Below the pieces are notes generated by a model. That model searched no databases. It saw only the letters and a program-made list of their open reading frames with translations, and had not been told where the DNA came from. A stretch of 64,000 nt of DNA from SG-bin7 sp964498095 (GTDB taxonomy: Bacteria; Bdellovibrionota; Bdellovibrionia; Bdellovibrionales; SG-bin7), in assembly GCA_964498095.1 (NCBI GenBank), contig CAZCFY010000005.1:124001-188000 (forward strand), in the 5' to 3' direction. Below are positions 17,472-26,069 of this stretch, piece by piece (position 1 is the stretch's first letter; every line of letters starts with the position of its first letter). A program made the position numbers and the translations under genes.

Positions 17472-18325
17472 TCAACATCTTCCTCTGGCTGTGCCGACTC
17501 TTCGATGACTTCTGGCTGCGACGGCTCAGCGGGCGATGCTGATTCTTCGGATTCTTCTGGATAAGGAAGGTACTCGTGATCGATCACGGGATCATTTACC
17601 CATTGAGTGGCGCCTAAACGTTCCAGCGAAGCGATTTTTTCATCCTCGGAAATTTTACGAAAACGCGCCATGCGCGAAATAATCTGCGCCAACCGTTTGC
17701 GCGCAAAAGGCGTTAAGTTTTTTACCACAAAACTTTGGCGGTGTTTTTTGGGGCTCGGTAATAAAAAAGCTAGAAACGCCGACTCTAAAATATCAAGCTC
17801 CCCCGGCGACTTGCCAAAATAATTTCTGGCTGCGGATTTTACGCCAAAAATGTTCGGTCCAAACTCGATGACATTTAGATATTTCTCTAGAATTTGCTTT
17901 TTGGAAAAGTTTTTTTCAATCTGCACGGTTAAAATAGCTTCGCGAATTTTGCGCAAAAGGGTTTTTTCACTGCTGAGAAACACATTTTTTGCCAATTGTT
18001 GCGTAATTGTTGAGCCCCCACGCGCATAATCTAAGGTAGAAATATTTTTTTCGATCGTTTCTTTAATTTCAAACCAGTCAAAACCATTATGCTCATAAAA
18101 AGACCCGTCTTCAGAAACAAGTACGGCGTTTATTACATAAGGTGAAACATCGGCCAGCGCCACGTAATCCGCCGAAGAATTACAGAGATAATAAGAATAC
18201 ATTTTGGTCTTCAAGCAGCCGCGAAGGGTGCGGACATCTGGCAATGTTTGATAAGCCGCCAAAACCAAAATGCCAAGGGATAAAATAAAGACACCAATGT
18301 AGATCAGCCAGCGCGAAATTTTCAT
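17468..18325 (-). CDS. mtgA: Monofunctional peptidoglycan glycosyltransferase (GT51)
   Basis: Polymerises lipid II into glycan strands; inner membrane with a periplasmic active site. One N-terminal membrane anchor (about 5-24) is followed by a GT51 domain (about 45-230) with all key motifs: SEDGSFYEHNGF (first Glu catalytic), GGSTITQQLAKN, RKIREA and KKQILEKYLN. There is no transpeptidase domain; the C-terminus is an acidic Glu/Pro/Ser tail. I chose the ATG at 18325 (MKISRW) over an upstream TTG because it starts directly before the basic-hydrophobic anchor. Confidence 0.88.
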   Translation of the reverse strand: MKISRWLIYIGVFILSLGILVLAAYQTLPDVRTLRGCLKTKMYSYYLCNSSADYVALADVSPYVINAVLVSEDGSFYEHNGFDWFEIKETIEKNISTLDYARGGSTITQQLAKNVFLSSEKTLLRKIREAILTVQIEKNFSKKQILEKYLNVIEFGPNIFGVKSAARNYFGKSPGELDILESAFLAFLLPSPKKHRQSFVVKNLTPFARKRLAQIISRMARFRKISEDEKIASLERLGATQWVNDPVIDHEYLPYPEESEESASPAEPSQPEVIEESAQPEEDVD

Positions 18326-18540
18326 TGTCAAAATAATTACCAACCGTACACAAACCTGACAACTGTAAAACAGTGATTACTTTAAAGAACTTATACATTT
18401 TTTCTCTAATTCTCGTAGTTTATTTCGTCATCTCTATGAGTTTCTTATTATGAGACATTTCTAACCCCCTAAACTTAGGACTTTTTTAGAAACTCAAACT
18501 GGCCTATAATTTGAAGTAATAGGGATGTAGGGGGAAACTC

Positions 18541-19323
18541 ATGGCTCGTCCTGGCTTTAAGAGTCTTATAACAATTATAAGCCTCGGCATATTACTCGCG
18601 GTAAATTTTAATAACTGCAGCAACGTGCAATTCGGCGCCGACCCAAACTTTAAAGGTGGCAGCACCGGCGATCTCGTACCCAACGACAACACCGCCACTG
18701 AAAACCTCGATATCGTGCAGAAAACTTGTATGAATTCCACACCCCTTGTGATGGAACAGTCGGTTTCCTTTATTAATCCCGAAAATCAATCCTGTAATTT
18801 TGGTATTGGTGACAATCTACCGCCGCGCGACGGCTATTTCCAAGGCCATATCGATCAGGCATCTAACTTTTCATTGCCAGCGGGCGCAACGATCTGTGGT
18901 GTTGATTTTGAATTTAGTGCCAATGGATCAACCATTCGCTACGACGACCATTTCCTTTTAACTTTTAACGACATCGTAATTGCGGGTACCTTTGATTTTA
19001 GCAGTGACCTTGATCATCTCCTGGGGATGAATGTTTACTCGTGGGACAAAATTCGCGGCTCCCCTTGGCATTCCCGACAAAACTTGGAAGGCATTTTTTG
19101 TGAGGGCGCCAAAGACGGAAAGGCCGCTTGCAGTTGGCCAAATACCGATACCTTCGGTACGATCAACATGCGTTTTGACGATATTGTTTTTCAAAAAATA
19201 TTTGCCACTAATCCCAATCGGGAGCAGCATTCGTTTCACTTAGTGTCGATTGGTGACAATGATTCCAACGATTGCGAAATTTCGCCAATCGCCTTTAAAG
19301 TCAAAGTCCAATACGTAAAATAA
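18541..19323 (+). CDS. Exported protein with FNNC-type signal
   Basis: 260 residues. The N-terminal hydrophobic stretch ends in LLAVNFNNCSN, a pattern also seen in the cytochrome gene at 23440-24489 and unlike the usual lipobox. The mature part is beta-rich and cysteine-containing; stretches such as GATICGVDFEF and DDHFLLTFNDIVIAGTFDF suggest a jelly-roll-like or calcium-binding fold, but I cannot name a family. GGGGGAAACTC precedes the ATG. A TATAAT at 18505-18510 lacks a good -35. Confidence 0.72.
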   Translation: MARPGFKSLITIISLGILLAVNFNNCSNVQFGADPNFKGGSTGDLVPNDNTATENLDIVQKTCMNSTPLVMEQSVSFINPENQSCNFGIGDNLPPRDGYFQGHIDQASNFSLPAGATICGVDFEFSANGSTIRYDDHFLLTFNDIVIAGTFDFSSDLDHLLGMNVYSWDKIRGSPWHSRQNLEGIFCEGAKDGKAACSWPNTDTFGTINMRFDDIVFQKIFATNPNREQHSFHLVSIGDNDSNDCEISPIAFKVKVQYVK

Positions 19324-19605
19324 TTACGGCGCTTTCATATCCGCGAAGTACTTAGAAATTTCTTCGACGTCTTTTTCCGATAACATTTTTGCCTGCGCGG
19401 TCATTACCGGATCTTTACGCAAATCATTTTTAAAGTCCAAGAGCTGTTTTTTTAGGTATTCCCGCTTTTGCCCGGCCAGATTAGGAAAAAGAGGGTTTTC
19501 CGAGATACCTTTAACCCCGTGACAGGCGGCACAGGTAGCGGCTATTTTTTTAACGTCGGCAAATACCATCACGGGTAAAAAACTTAGTAAAAAAATTATT
19601 TTCAT
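19324..19605 (-). CDS. Small periplasmic cytochrome c
   Basis: 93 residues. A signal peptide (1-16, ending VFA) leads into one haem site, CAACH (25-29). PNLAGQKREYLKKQL is typical of class I cytochromes, and the axial Met candidate is in PVMTAQAKMLSE. It is a short single-haem electron carrier. The frame extends upstream without a stop, but ATG 19605 has AAAGGCGAG before it and its ATG overlaps the stop of the EamA gene, so the two are coupled. Confidence 0.88.
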   Translation of the reverse strand: MKIIFLLSFLPVMVFADVKKIAATCAACHGVKGISENPLFPNLAGQKREYLKKQLLDFKNDLRKDPVMTAQAKMLSEKDVEEISKYFADMKAP

Positions 19606-20498
19606 GTTCTCGCCTTTCGTTGTTCTAATATAATTGTAACAGCCGCCGAGACCAAAATTAATAGGGCCCCAATCCACTGGGTAAAATTTAATCTCTCCGC
19701 CAAAAATATAAAAGCAAACAAGGCGGCAAAGGGTGATTCCAGCAAACAAATTAAACTTGCGGCGTTTGCCGATAAAACTTTCTGGGCGCGAATCTGGGCC
19801 CAAAAGCCAAAGAGCGTTGATCCAAATAGAAGCAGCCCAAATCCAGTGAGTGCCGGTAAGTGCGTCGCGCCCACTTGAAATTTTTCGGTAAAAACCGCAA
19901 GCCCTAGGGCTAAGACCCCCGCCCAGAGACATTGAAAGTTATTAAAATAAAAAGAGTTAGGGATTTTTCGCGTATAATGGGAAATACAAACAATGTGCGC
20001 GGCGCCCGCAAAAGCGCAAAGCAAAGTGAGAAAGTCCCCCTTATTAATAACCGCCGCTTGCCACTGGCAAATCAGTGCCGTGCCGAGGACCGCCATTAAA
20101 ACCAAGGCCATGTGTATCATATCTGGCCGCTGCCGCTTAATTACCATCTCTATGATGGGTACTATCACCACATATAACGTCGTAATAAAGCCGGCATTGG
20201 TTGCCGTGGTAAAATTAAGCCCCCAAGTTTGGAACACAATTGTCAGCGTCAGGTAAAGCCCGGGCCAGAATGAAATTTTCAAAAAGTAATTCCAGTCTAA
20301 GTTATTTTGCCGGCGCTTCATCCACAACATTACGGGGAGTGTAATTAAAAAGGCCAGGGTAAAGCGAATTCCGCTCATCCAAAACGGGCCGAACATGTCC
20401 AGCGCCCAACGGGCGCCGACAAAACCAAAGCCCCAAAATACCGTTGCCACCACGAGCTCTCCCGAAGCCCGTGAAGCGGGAGTCGCAAAATACCGCAT
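19602..20498 (-). CDS. EamA/DMT-family permease
   Basis: 298 residues with about ten membrane segments in two EamA repeats. It begins with ELVVATVFWGFGFVGARWAL, a typical first helix. Inner-membrane exporter of small metabolites; substrate not predictable. It starts three bases after the stop of the M28 peptidase gene and ends inside the start of the cytochrome gene, so the three form one transcription unit. Confidence 0.88.
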   Translation of the reverse strand: MRYFATPASRASGELVVATVFWGFGFVGARWALDMFGPFWMSGIRFTLAFLITLPVMLWMKRRQNNLDWNYFLKISFWPGLYLTLTIVFQTWGLNFTTATNAGFITTLYVVIVPIIEMVIKRQRPDMIHMALVLMAVLGTALICQWQAAVINKGDFLTLLCAFAGAAHIVCISHYTRKIPNSFYFNNFQCLWAGVLALGLAVFTEKFQVGATHLPALTGFGLLLFGSTLFGFWAQIRAQKVLSANAASLICLLESPFAALFAFIFLAERLNFTQWIGALLILVSAAVTIILEQRKART

Positions 20499-20501
20499 GA
20501 A

Positions 20502-23393
20502 CTACTTATGGACTTCGGGAGTCAATTTTAGACTCAGTACGTCTTCGCCGCGTTTAACTTTGATATCGATTTCTTGCCCCGGTTTTAAAATTCTCAGCAG
20601 ATCCGCATACTCATTAAGATTAGAAACTTTGCGGCCTGCAAGTTCTAAGACTATATCGTTAGCCTTAATTCCTGCTTTATCCGCCGGAGATGCGGCGATA
20701 ACGCCGCTTAATTTTACGCCTTTGACAACATCGGATTGGGTATAGTCCGGCATAGTACCAAGACTTATGCGAAAACCAGCGCGCGTGGTGATACCGGAGC
20801 CACCGGTCACTTTTTCATAGGCAAGCTTTTTTGAAAGCCCCGCCGTTTTGGCAACCATTTGACTCATCAGTGCGGAAATTTGCGCGATACCCTCGTAATT
20901 AATTTTATCCGGCGTATCCCCCGGCGTGTGGTAATCTTTATGACTGCCCGTAAACGCGTTTAGTACCGGAACCTTAGCGACATAAAATTTTAAAACATCC
21001 GTCGGCAAGTAGGGATCTTCTTGCAAATAGATCGGCACCGAAGTGGCGTTTGCCGCACCTTCTACTATCCCGCGCCAGCCGAGACTTGAACCAACACCCT
21101 GAAGATAAATATTTTCTTTTAGCCGTCCCACCATATCGAGATTAAAATAGGCTTCAATCCGGCTTTGTAAATTTTCGGTCTTAAAGGCATTTACAAAATT
21201 TGCCGAACCCAACAGCCCCAACTCTTCACCGCTCCAAGCCGCAAATACAATGTCTTTTTTTAGCAGCTGCTTAAGGTCAGGTGTGGCCGCGATTTGTCTG
21301 GCGATTTCAATTAACCCCGCAACGCCCGAAGCATTATCATCAGCGCCGACGTGACTTTGTCCCTGTACACTCTTGTCGGCCCGGGAGGTTGAGGTTTCTC
21401 CGTGACCTAAGTGATCGATGTGGGCTCCGACCATAATATAAGTTGAAGTTGGCTGTGAGCCTAACTGTAACCGGGCCATGACATTTCTGCCCTGCCCCTT
21501 TTTGTGTTGTAAATCAATTTCTCCGGTGAGTTTGACCGAAAAGTTTGGCGATTTAAATTCTTTACTCGCATCAAAGAGATCTTGAATGTCTTTTAGATTT
21601 TGTGGGGCGACCCAAGACTTGGCAACGTCGTCACTTACCGTGAGTGCCATAATTCCCGCATCCGAACCCATCTTCGAAAAGGGAATGAGTTCATTTCCTA
21701 ATCCAGAGTTGGGTCCATTGATATAAATAATGCCCTTGGCGCCACGATCCTTAGCGCGGCGGGCTTTTGTCGGCAAATCACTAAATGCCGTTAGATGTAA
21801 TTTTTCTTTTTCACTTAAGCCTTCCGGCACGTAACGAAAGACCACAACCCATTTATCTTTAACCTCTAGGCCCGCGTAAGAATCAATGGGTTTAATACTT
21901 TCTGTTCCCGGCGAAACAATCCCGTAACCGACAAAAACAACTTCGGAAATTTCAATCTTACCGGAACTAGAAAACACCAATGGCCGCCAGTCCTTATCAA
22001 GGGTCAGCGCCGTTGGGCCACCGAGAGAGTTTTTCGCTCCTAACTCAACACCCGAAGGATAGTTAAAAGAATAAAAATAAGTATTCTTTTGTCCCGCGGG
22101 TTTTAAACCCAACCCCTTAAATTGGTCAGCAACGTACTGCGTGGCCAGTTCTTCTCCCCGGCTCCCCGTTAACCGTCCTTCGAGATCAGGCCCACTTAAA
22201 TACTCAACGTGTTTTTTTACTTCGCCAATTGAATTCCCAATGGGCGTTGCCGCCGGAGGGGCTGCGGGTGGGGTCACTTGCGTCGCCGCAGCCGCCTTTG
22301 CCGGTAAGCCAAGCGCTTGACGGGCTAAGGCATCGTTCCACGTCGCCATAAAAATCTGTGAGCTATTATCCCAAGAACGCTGACTTACCCACGACAATCC
22401 ATTTCCGTCGGGCGTAAAAACCGGAAGACTATCAAACTTTGGAAAGTCAGTGACGCGAATCACATTGCCCTTACCATCTGCGCGGACAAGAAATAATTCA
22501 AAATTATGATGCCCCAACAGTGCTGAACCAAAAATTATATAGTCACCGCTGACATGAAAATAAGGCGCCCAAGAGAGCGAATTGAGATGCGTAATTTTTC
22601 TTACGTCGGTACCGTCGACATTCATGGTGTAAATTTCGGCAGCCCGGCCGTCGGGAGAAAATTTTCGCCAGACAATTTTTTTGCCGTCCGCACTAAAAAA
22701 GGGCCCGCCATCATAACCAATATCATTGGTGAGACGTTTAACTTCGCTACCGTCGGCTTTCATAATGTAAAGTTCGGCTAACGCGGAAGGGTTTTTCGCG
22801 GCCGCGGCTTTTTCGGCTTCCGTAACGGCGCCGGTATAAGCGTGGCGATCCGAAGAAAATGCGATCCACTGACCATCGGGAGACCATGAGGATTCCGCAT
22901 CGTAACCCTTGGCCTTGGTTAAATTCTTATAGCCGGCCGTTTTTAAATCCAATTCATAAATTTCATAGTTTTCGTCAAAATCCCAGGAGTAAGATCTTTG
23001 GGTGCCCCTTTTTCGAATTTCAAGCTCCTCACGCATTTTGGTTTGGGCTTTGGGATCTTGATGAGTAGAAGAAAATAGCACTTTCTTGCCACTGGGATGA
23101 ATCCAACCGCAAGTTGTTTTGCCAATTCCAGGAGACACCCGGCGCAGTTCCCCATTTTCCAAATTTTTTAAATACATTTGGTAAAATGGATTTCCCGCTT
23201 CGCGCTCGCTTTGGAAAATCATTTGCTTTCCGTCCGCGCTAAAGTAACCCTCGCCGGCACGCTTACCATCAAAAGTAAGTTGGCGAACATTAGAAATTAA
23301 GTTGGTATTTAAAGCGAGTTCCGGGGCCGCAGATTTTTGCGGATTCGACGAACAAGCCACTCCTGTAAGTAATAAAATAAAATATTTTTTCAT
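20502..23393 (-). CDS. Lipoprotein: TolB-like propeller, M28 aminopeptidase with PA insert, PDZ domain
   Basis: 963 residues. Lipoprotein signal LLLTGVACSS. Residues ~35-365 hold WD40/TolB-type propeller repeats (FSADGKQMIF, SWSPDGQWIAFSS, FFSADGKKIVW). A Pro/Ala linker leads to a zinc aminopeptidase of the M28 family (~395-845) with a protease-associated insert. Zinc ligands are visible: GAHIDHLGHG, GADDNASG, SGEELGLLGS, NLDMVGR and the His in GSHKDYHTPGD. A C-terminal PDZ domain (~870-955) contains KAGIKANDIVLELAGRKV. Predicted to trim peptides in the periplasm or outer envelope. First gene of a run with an EamA permease and a cytochrome; the permease might take up or expel products, which is inferred. 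Confidence 0.9.
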   Translation of the reverse strand: MKKYFILLLTGVACSSNPQKSAAPELALNTNLISNVRQLTFDGKRAGEGYFSADGKQMIFQSEREAGNPFYQMYLKNLENGELRRVSPGIGKTTCGWIHPSGKKVLFSSTHQDPKAQTKMREELEIRKRGTQRSYSWDFDENYEIYELDLKTAGYKNLTKAKGYDAESSWSPDGQWIAFSSDRHAYTGAVTEAEKAAAAKNPSALAELYIMKADGSEVKRLTNDIGYDGGPFFSADGKKIVWRKFSPDGRAAEIYTMNVDGTDVRKITHLNSLSWAPYFHVSGDYIIFGSALLGHHNFELFLVRADGKGNVIRVTDFPKFDSLPVFTPDGNGLSWVSQRSWDNSSQIFMATWNDALARQALGLPAKAAAATQVTPPAAPPAATPIGNSIGEVKKHVEYLSGPDLEGRLTGSRGEELATQYVADQFKGLGLKPAGQKNTYFYSFNYPSGVELGAKNSLGGPTALTLDKDWRPLVFSSSGKIEISEVVFVGYGIVSPGTESIKPIDSYAGLEVKDKWVVVFRYVPEGLSEKEKLHLTAFSDLPTKARRAKDRGAKGIIYINGPNSGLGNELIPFSKMGSDAGIMALTVSDDVAKSWVAPQNLKDIQDLFDASKEFKSPNFSVKLTGEIDLQHKKGQGRNVMARLQLGSQPTSTYIMVGAHIDHLGHGETSTSRADKSVQGQSHVGADDNASGVAGLIEIARQIAATPDLKQLLKKDIVFAAWSGEELGLLGSANFVNAFKTENLQSRIEAYFNLDMVGRLKENIYLQGVGSSLGWRGIVEGAANATSVPIYLQEDPYLPTDVLKFYVAKVPVLNAFTGSHKDYHTPGDTPDKINYEGIAQISALMSQMVAKTAGLSKKLAYEKVTGGSGITTRAGFRISLGTMPDYTQSDVVKGVKLSGVIAASPADKAGIKANDIVLELAGRKVSNLNEYADLLRILKPGQEIDIKVKRGEDVLSLKLTPEVHK

Positions 23394-23439
23394 AGTGATA
23401 AGACGGTATCACTGTCAGATCTCAAGTCAAGGGAGGGAC

Positions 23440-24489
23440 TTAGGGAGGATAAGGACCAAACTCCTGATTCCACCAATTTTGCATCTGGGCGCAAACGCCT
23501 TGATTAACCGTACCGCAACGATTTCCACCACTATGAAAAGAAATATTTGCAGCTGTTTTAATCAAGTCATTTGTCGTTGCCGTTCCCCCTTTGGCGCGTA
23601 ACGGATTAGCAAGCATGTCATAAGCCTGCTGCGCCGAGAAAGCATGGCAATCGGTACAGGTCGGCGCGATATTGGCGTTATAAAAAGTTTGCCAATTTGC
23701 ACTCTTGGGATACGCGACGGCAGCAAATGATGTGTTCTTTAATAAAATCTCATTTACGGTTGCGGTGCGGCCATAGGCGTAAACATTATGATTTTTCCCA
23801 TCAAGATAAAGGCTTGGTAACTGATAACTAAACGCGTGGTTGGGATAATTAGGATCAAATTGTTGGCCGCTTGCACTTACCGATCCTAACATCGTACCGG
23901 TACCTCGTGGGCCATTAATATAAAATGTAACCGTGACAATATCGTTCTGACGATTGGGGTCGACCGCCATTCCATAAAGCATACCGTTGGCACTAGAAAA
24001 ATCGATCCCGCCTAAAATTGCTAAAGCCGTGCCACCAGGCGTAGTCGTTGATGAGCCATTTTCGACTCCCCACCAATCCGCAATTTCCTTGCATGGCGAT
24101 ACGGTCAGACCATTGGGACATTGATTCAGCCCAGTATGAGTCGTAGGTGAAGTATTACTTACCTTTTTTATTAGATTATTGTCATATCGGCCGGTACCCA
24201 TGCTCATCATTGTTTTCATGGCGGTATAATCATAAATAGTGATCGGCGCCGGCCCATTGGGAAAGTTTTCGATGTGACAGCTATTACAGCGGGCGGCAAA
24301 AACGGTTTTTACCCTCTGGGCAAAGAAACTGGGACCGTTCGTAGGATTCGTATTATTTCCGGTATTGTTATTGCCGCCGGTTGAGGGATTGGTGGCCGCA
24401 TTCTCGTTAAATGCTTCCATTCCCATATCGCAGTTATTGAAAGTAATAGCCAATATAGTTCCTAATAGAACCAGCGCCCCAATCCTCAT
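23440..24489 (-). CDS. Exported two-haem cytochrome c-like protein with FNNC signal
   Basis: About 349 residues. The hydrophobic N-terminus ends in ILAITFNNCDM. An Asn/Thr/Gly-rich linker is followed by a haem site, CNSCH. A beta-rich middle region (IDFSSANGMLYGMAVDP, IVTVTFYINGP) comes next, then a second haem site, CTDCH, near the C-terminus. The two halves both end in a similar tail (CPNGLTVSPCKEIADWW and CGTVNQGVCAQMQNWW), so haem domains flank an inserted beta domain. I chose ATG 24489 over the upstream TTG because GGGGGACTACGGA sits just before it. Confidence 0.8.
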   Translation of the reverse strand: MRIGALVLLGTILAITFNNCDMGMEAFNENAATNPSTGGNNNTGNNTNPTNGPSFFAQRVKTVFAARCNSCHIENFPNGPAPITIYDYTAMKTMMSMGTGRYDNNLIKKVSNTSPTTHTGLNQCPNGLTVSPCKEIADWWGVENGSSTTTPGGTALAILGGIDFSSANGMLYGMAVDPNRQNDIVTVTFYINGPRGTGTMLGSVSASGQQFDPNYPNHAFSYQLPSLYLDGKNHNVYAYGRTATVNEILLKNTSFAAVAYPKSANWQTFYNANIAPTCTDCHAFSAQQAYDMLANPLRAKGGTATTNDLIKTAANISFHSGGNRCGTVNQGVCAQMQNWWNQEFGPYPP

Positions 24490-24780
24490 TCCGTAGTCCC
24501 CCAAGACTCATTAACTTATGTAATTATCTGCAATTATCATGTCTTTTCGGCACGCCCTATTTTTAAGATGAGCGTTAAGTTCGTGGACATTGTCTAAAGG
24601 TTCACCAGCCTGTGACTTAAAGAGATCTTTTAAGTAATTTTTATAATATACTGAAACTAGGTCGGTTTTTTGCTGGGCGATCCTAAAATTTCTTCTTGGT
24701 CGTTAGCGCCGGAAGCGCTAGTTATTGAAAAGTTTGAAGAAGTTTGTTAAGACTTTGAGTTCAACGGGTTGGGGGAACTC
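24490..24780. other. Intergenic region between divergent genes
   Basis: 291 bases without a gene. It must hold promoters for the cytochrome gene (minus) and the 24781 gene (plus). A TATAAT at 24642-24647 faces the plus-strand gene but has no convincing -35. A small hairpin TAGCGC/GCGCTA (24704-24720) lies in the presumed leader. Nothing else stands out. Confidence 0.4.
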
Positions 24781-25275
24781 TTGGAAAATACGACATCATT
24801 TGAAAACTTTGAGACTATCGAAGGCATGGAACCAGCTACTGCAATGCCAGCGATGACGACTATGGCACCGGCTTCAACTCCGTCAATGGACGCACTTTCT
24901 GAAGTGGAAGAAGATACCGAGTGGCTCGGCATTGATAATATTCTTACTCTCGACGAAAAAAAATATCCCATGTTCACTCTCGCAAAAAACAAAGCCCGTT
25001 TTTTACGTATGGTCAGCTGGTACCGTCAAAAGGAAGAGTGGATCGACGTTGCTCCCTTAAGTGGCGCGACGAAATTATTTAAAACTCAGACCAAAGAATT
25101 AGAAGCCATCCGCGCCAGCAAAATGGATTATGAGATGGAACTAGAAATGGGAACACTCACGCCATCGCAGCGCTCTTACCGCCGTGACGAACTTAAAATG
25201 TGCCGCGTACAAGAAAAGATGGCGGTGCATTTAATTTCTCGCCTGCAAGTTAAGATAAAATCCGGCCGCCGTTAG
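24781..25275 (+). CDS. Hypothetical cytoplasmic protein
   Basis: 164 residues with no recognised family. The first ~45 residues are Met/Ala/Thr/Pro-rich and probably disordered. The rest is charged and helical (LDEKKYPMFTLAKNKARFLRMVSWY, ending in a basic helix). The start is TTG 24781, because GGGGGAACTC stands directly before it just as GGGGGAAACTC stands before the ATG at 18541; an in-frame TTG at 24769 would put that element inside the gene. Confidence 0.62.
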   Translation: MENTTSFENFETIEGMEPATAMPAMTTMAPASTPSMDALSEVEEDTEWLGIDNILTLDEKKYPMFTLAKNKARFLRMVSWYRQKEEWIDVAPLSGATKLFKTQTKELEAIRASKMDYEMELEMGTLTPSQRSYRRDELKMCRVQEKMAVHLISRLQVKIKSGRR

Positions 25276-25279
25276 AAAT

Positions 25280-25312
25280 TAATAAATTCAAGTTATTTAT
25301 TATTTCTCCTTT
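25280..25312 (+). terminator. AT-rich terminator candidate
   Basis: TAATAAAT (25280-25287) pairs with ATTTATTA (25295-25302), followed by TTTCTCCTTTT. The stem is weak but the position, just after the 24781 gene, fits. Confidence 0.4.
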
Positions 25313-25403
25313 TGATGCGAATCCACGAGGTGTTTCAATAGGTTACACCTGTCGTTCATTTTGAATCATTTTTTCGCTAAATTTCTCAATACGAACCGCC
25401 GAT

Positions 25404-25430
25404 ACATTTAAATGTGAGTCAATTGACTCA
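25404..25430. promoter_or_regulatory. Two adjacent palindromes, probable operator
   Basis: ACATTTAAATGT (25404-25415) and TGAGTCAATTGACTCA (25415-25430) are both perfect palindromes and share one base. The second overlaps the -35 box of the promoter before the Fis-type gene. This is the layout of a dimer-binding repressor site; autoregulation by the Fis-type protein is an inference. Confidence 0.6.
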
Positions 25431-25450
25431 AGTTTGAAACACTCTTTAAT
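25423..25450 (+). promoter_or_regulatory. sigma-70 promoter of the Fis-type gene
   Basis: TTGACT (25423-25428), 16-base spacer, TTTAAT (25445-25450), each one base from consensus. The predicted start near 25457 is the first G of the GGGGGACAAAT leader before the ATG. Confidence 0.6.
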
Positions 25451-25467
25451 ACCGAAGGGGGACAAAT

Positions 25468-25872
25468 ATGGTGCGTTCAATCGTTTACGTTGTCTCTAGC
25501 GATAATGACTTTACTGCCAAGTCAAAAACATGGTGTGAGTCTAACGGCGCTACAGTCAAGGTTTTTACTCCAGAGCAATGGGAAGGTTGCTTTATCGATC
25601 CGGCTCAAAAAGCCGCCGGTAAGACATTCCCTGTTGGCCACTCAACAGCTTCTGGCAAAGTTTTGCAATTTCCTGGTAACGGCAATGAAAGCGTTGCCCG
25701 CATGAATGACCTCGAGTGCAAGGCTATCGAAAATGCCATTACAGTTTACAATGGCAATTTGACTGAGGCCGCAAAAGCCCTCGGTATCGGTCGCGCGACT
25801 CTCTATCGTAAAGTAAAACTTTACAATCTTGATCCCAGCAAAGCGCGCCGTAAAAAGCCAATTGCTGCCTAA
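25468..25872 (+). CDS. Fis-type DNA-binding protein with degenerate receiver-like N-terminus
   Basis: 134 residues. The C-terminus (~80-125) is a Fis/NtrC-type helix-turn-helix: LECKAIENAITVYNGNLTEAAKALGIGRATLYRKVKLY. The first ~40 residues (IVYVVSSDNDFTAKSKTWCE, ATVKVFTPEQW) look like the opening of a response-regulator receiver but the domain is too short and lacks a phosphorylation pocket. There is no AAA+ domain, so it is not a sigma-54 activator by itself. It forms its own unit: promoter with palindromes upstream, strong terminator downstream. Confidence 0.82.
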   Translation: MVRSIVYVVSSDNDFTAKSKTWCESNGATVKVFTPEQWEGCFIDPAQKAAGKTFPVGHSTASGKVLQFPGNGNESVARMNDLECKAIENAITVYNGNLTEAAKALGIGRATLYRKVKLYNLDPSKARRKKPIAA

Positions 25873-25913
25873 TTAGAGAGAACGACTCATCTAAACATTA
25901 TATTAAATTTGGA

Positions 25914-25947
25914 AAGGCTGACTTCATAAAAAGTCGGCCTTTTTTTC
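25914..25947 (+). terminator. Rho-independent terminator of the Fis-type gene
   Basis: AAGGCTGACTT (25914-25924) pairs with AAGTCGGCCTT (25931-25941), one G-U pair, 6-base loop, followed by a T-run to 25946. Confidence 0.85.
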
Positions 25948-26069
25948 GTCCCTTTTTTGCGCTTTACAGGTGTCAAAACTATAGACGCTTGGGAGCGGTT
26001 AAAAGCCTTAAAAACAAGATAGCAGGCACGCCTCTCGCAATACTACTTTTCAATGGCGAGGAGGCTCTA

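Noticed and set aside
24548..24563. CGGCAC element in the 24.5 kb intergenic region
   Set aside because: The -24 half fits sigma-54, but the sequence at -12 is ATTTT, lacking the essential GC.
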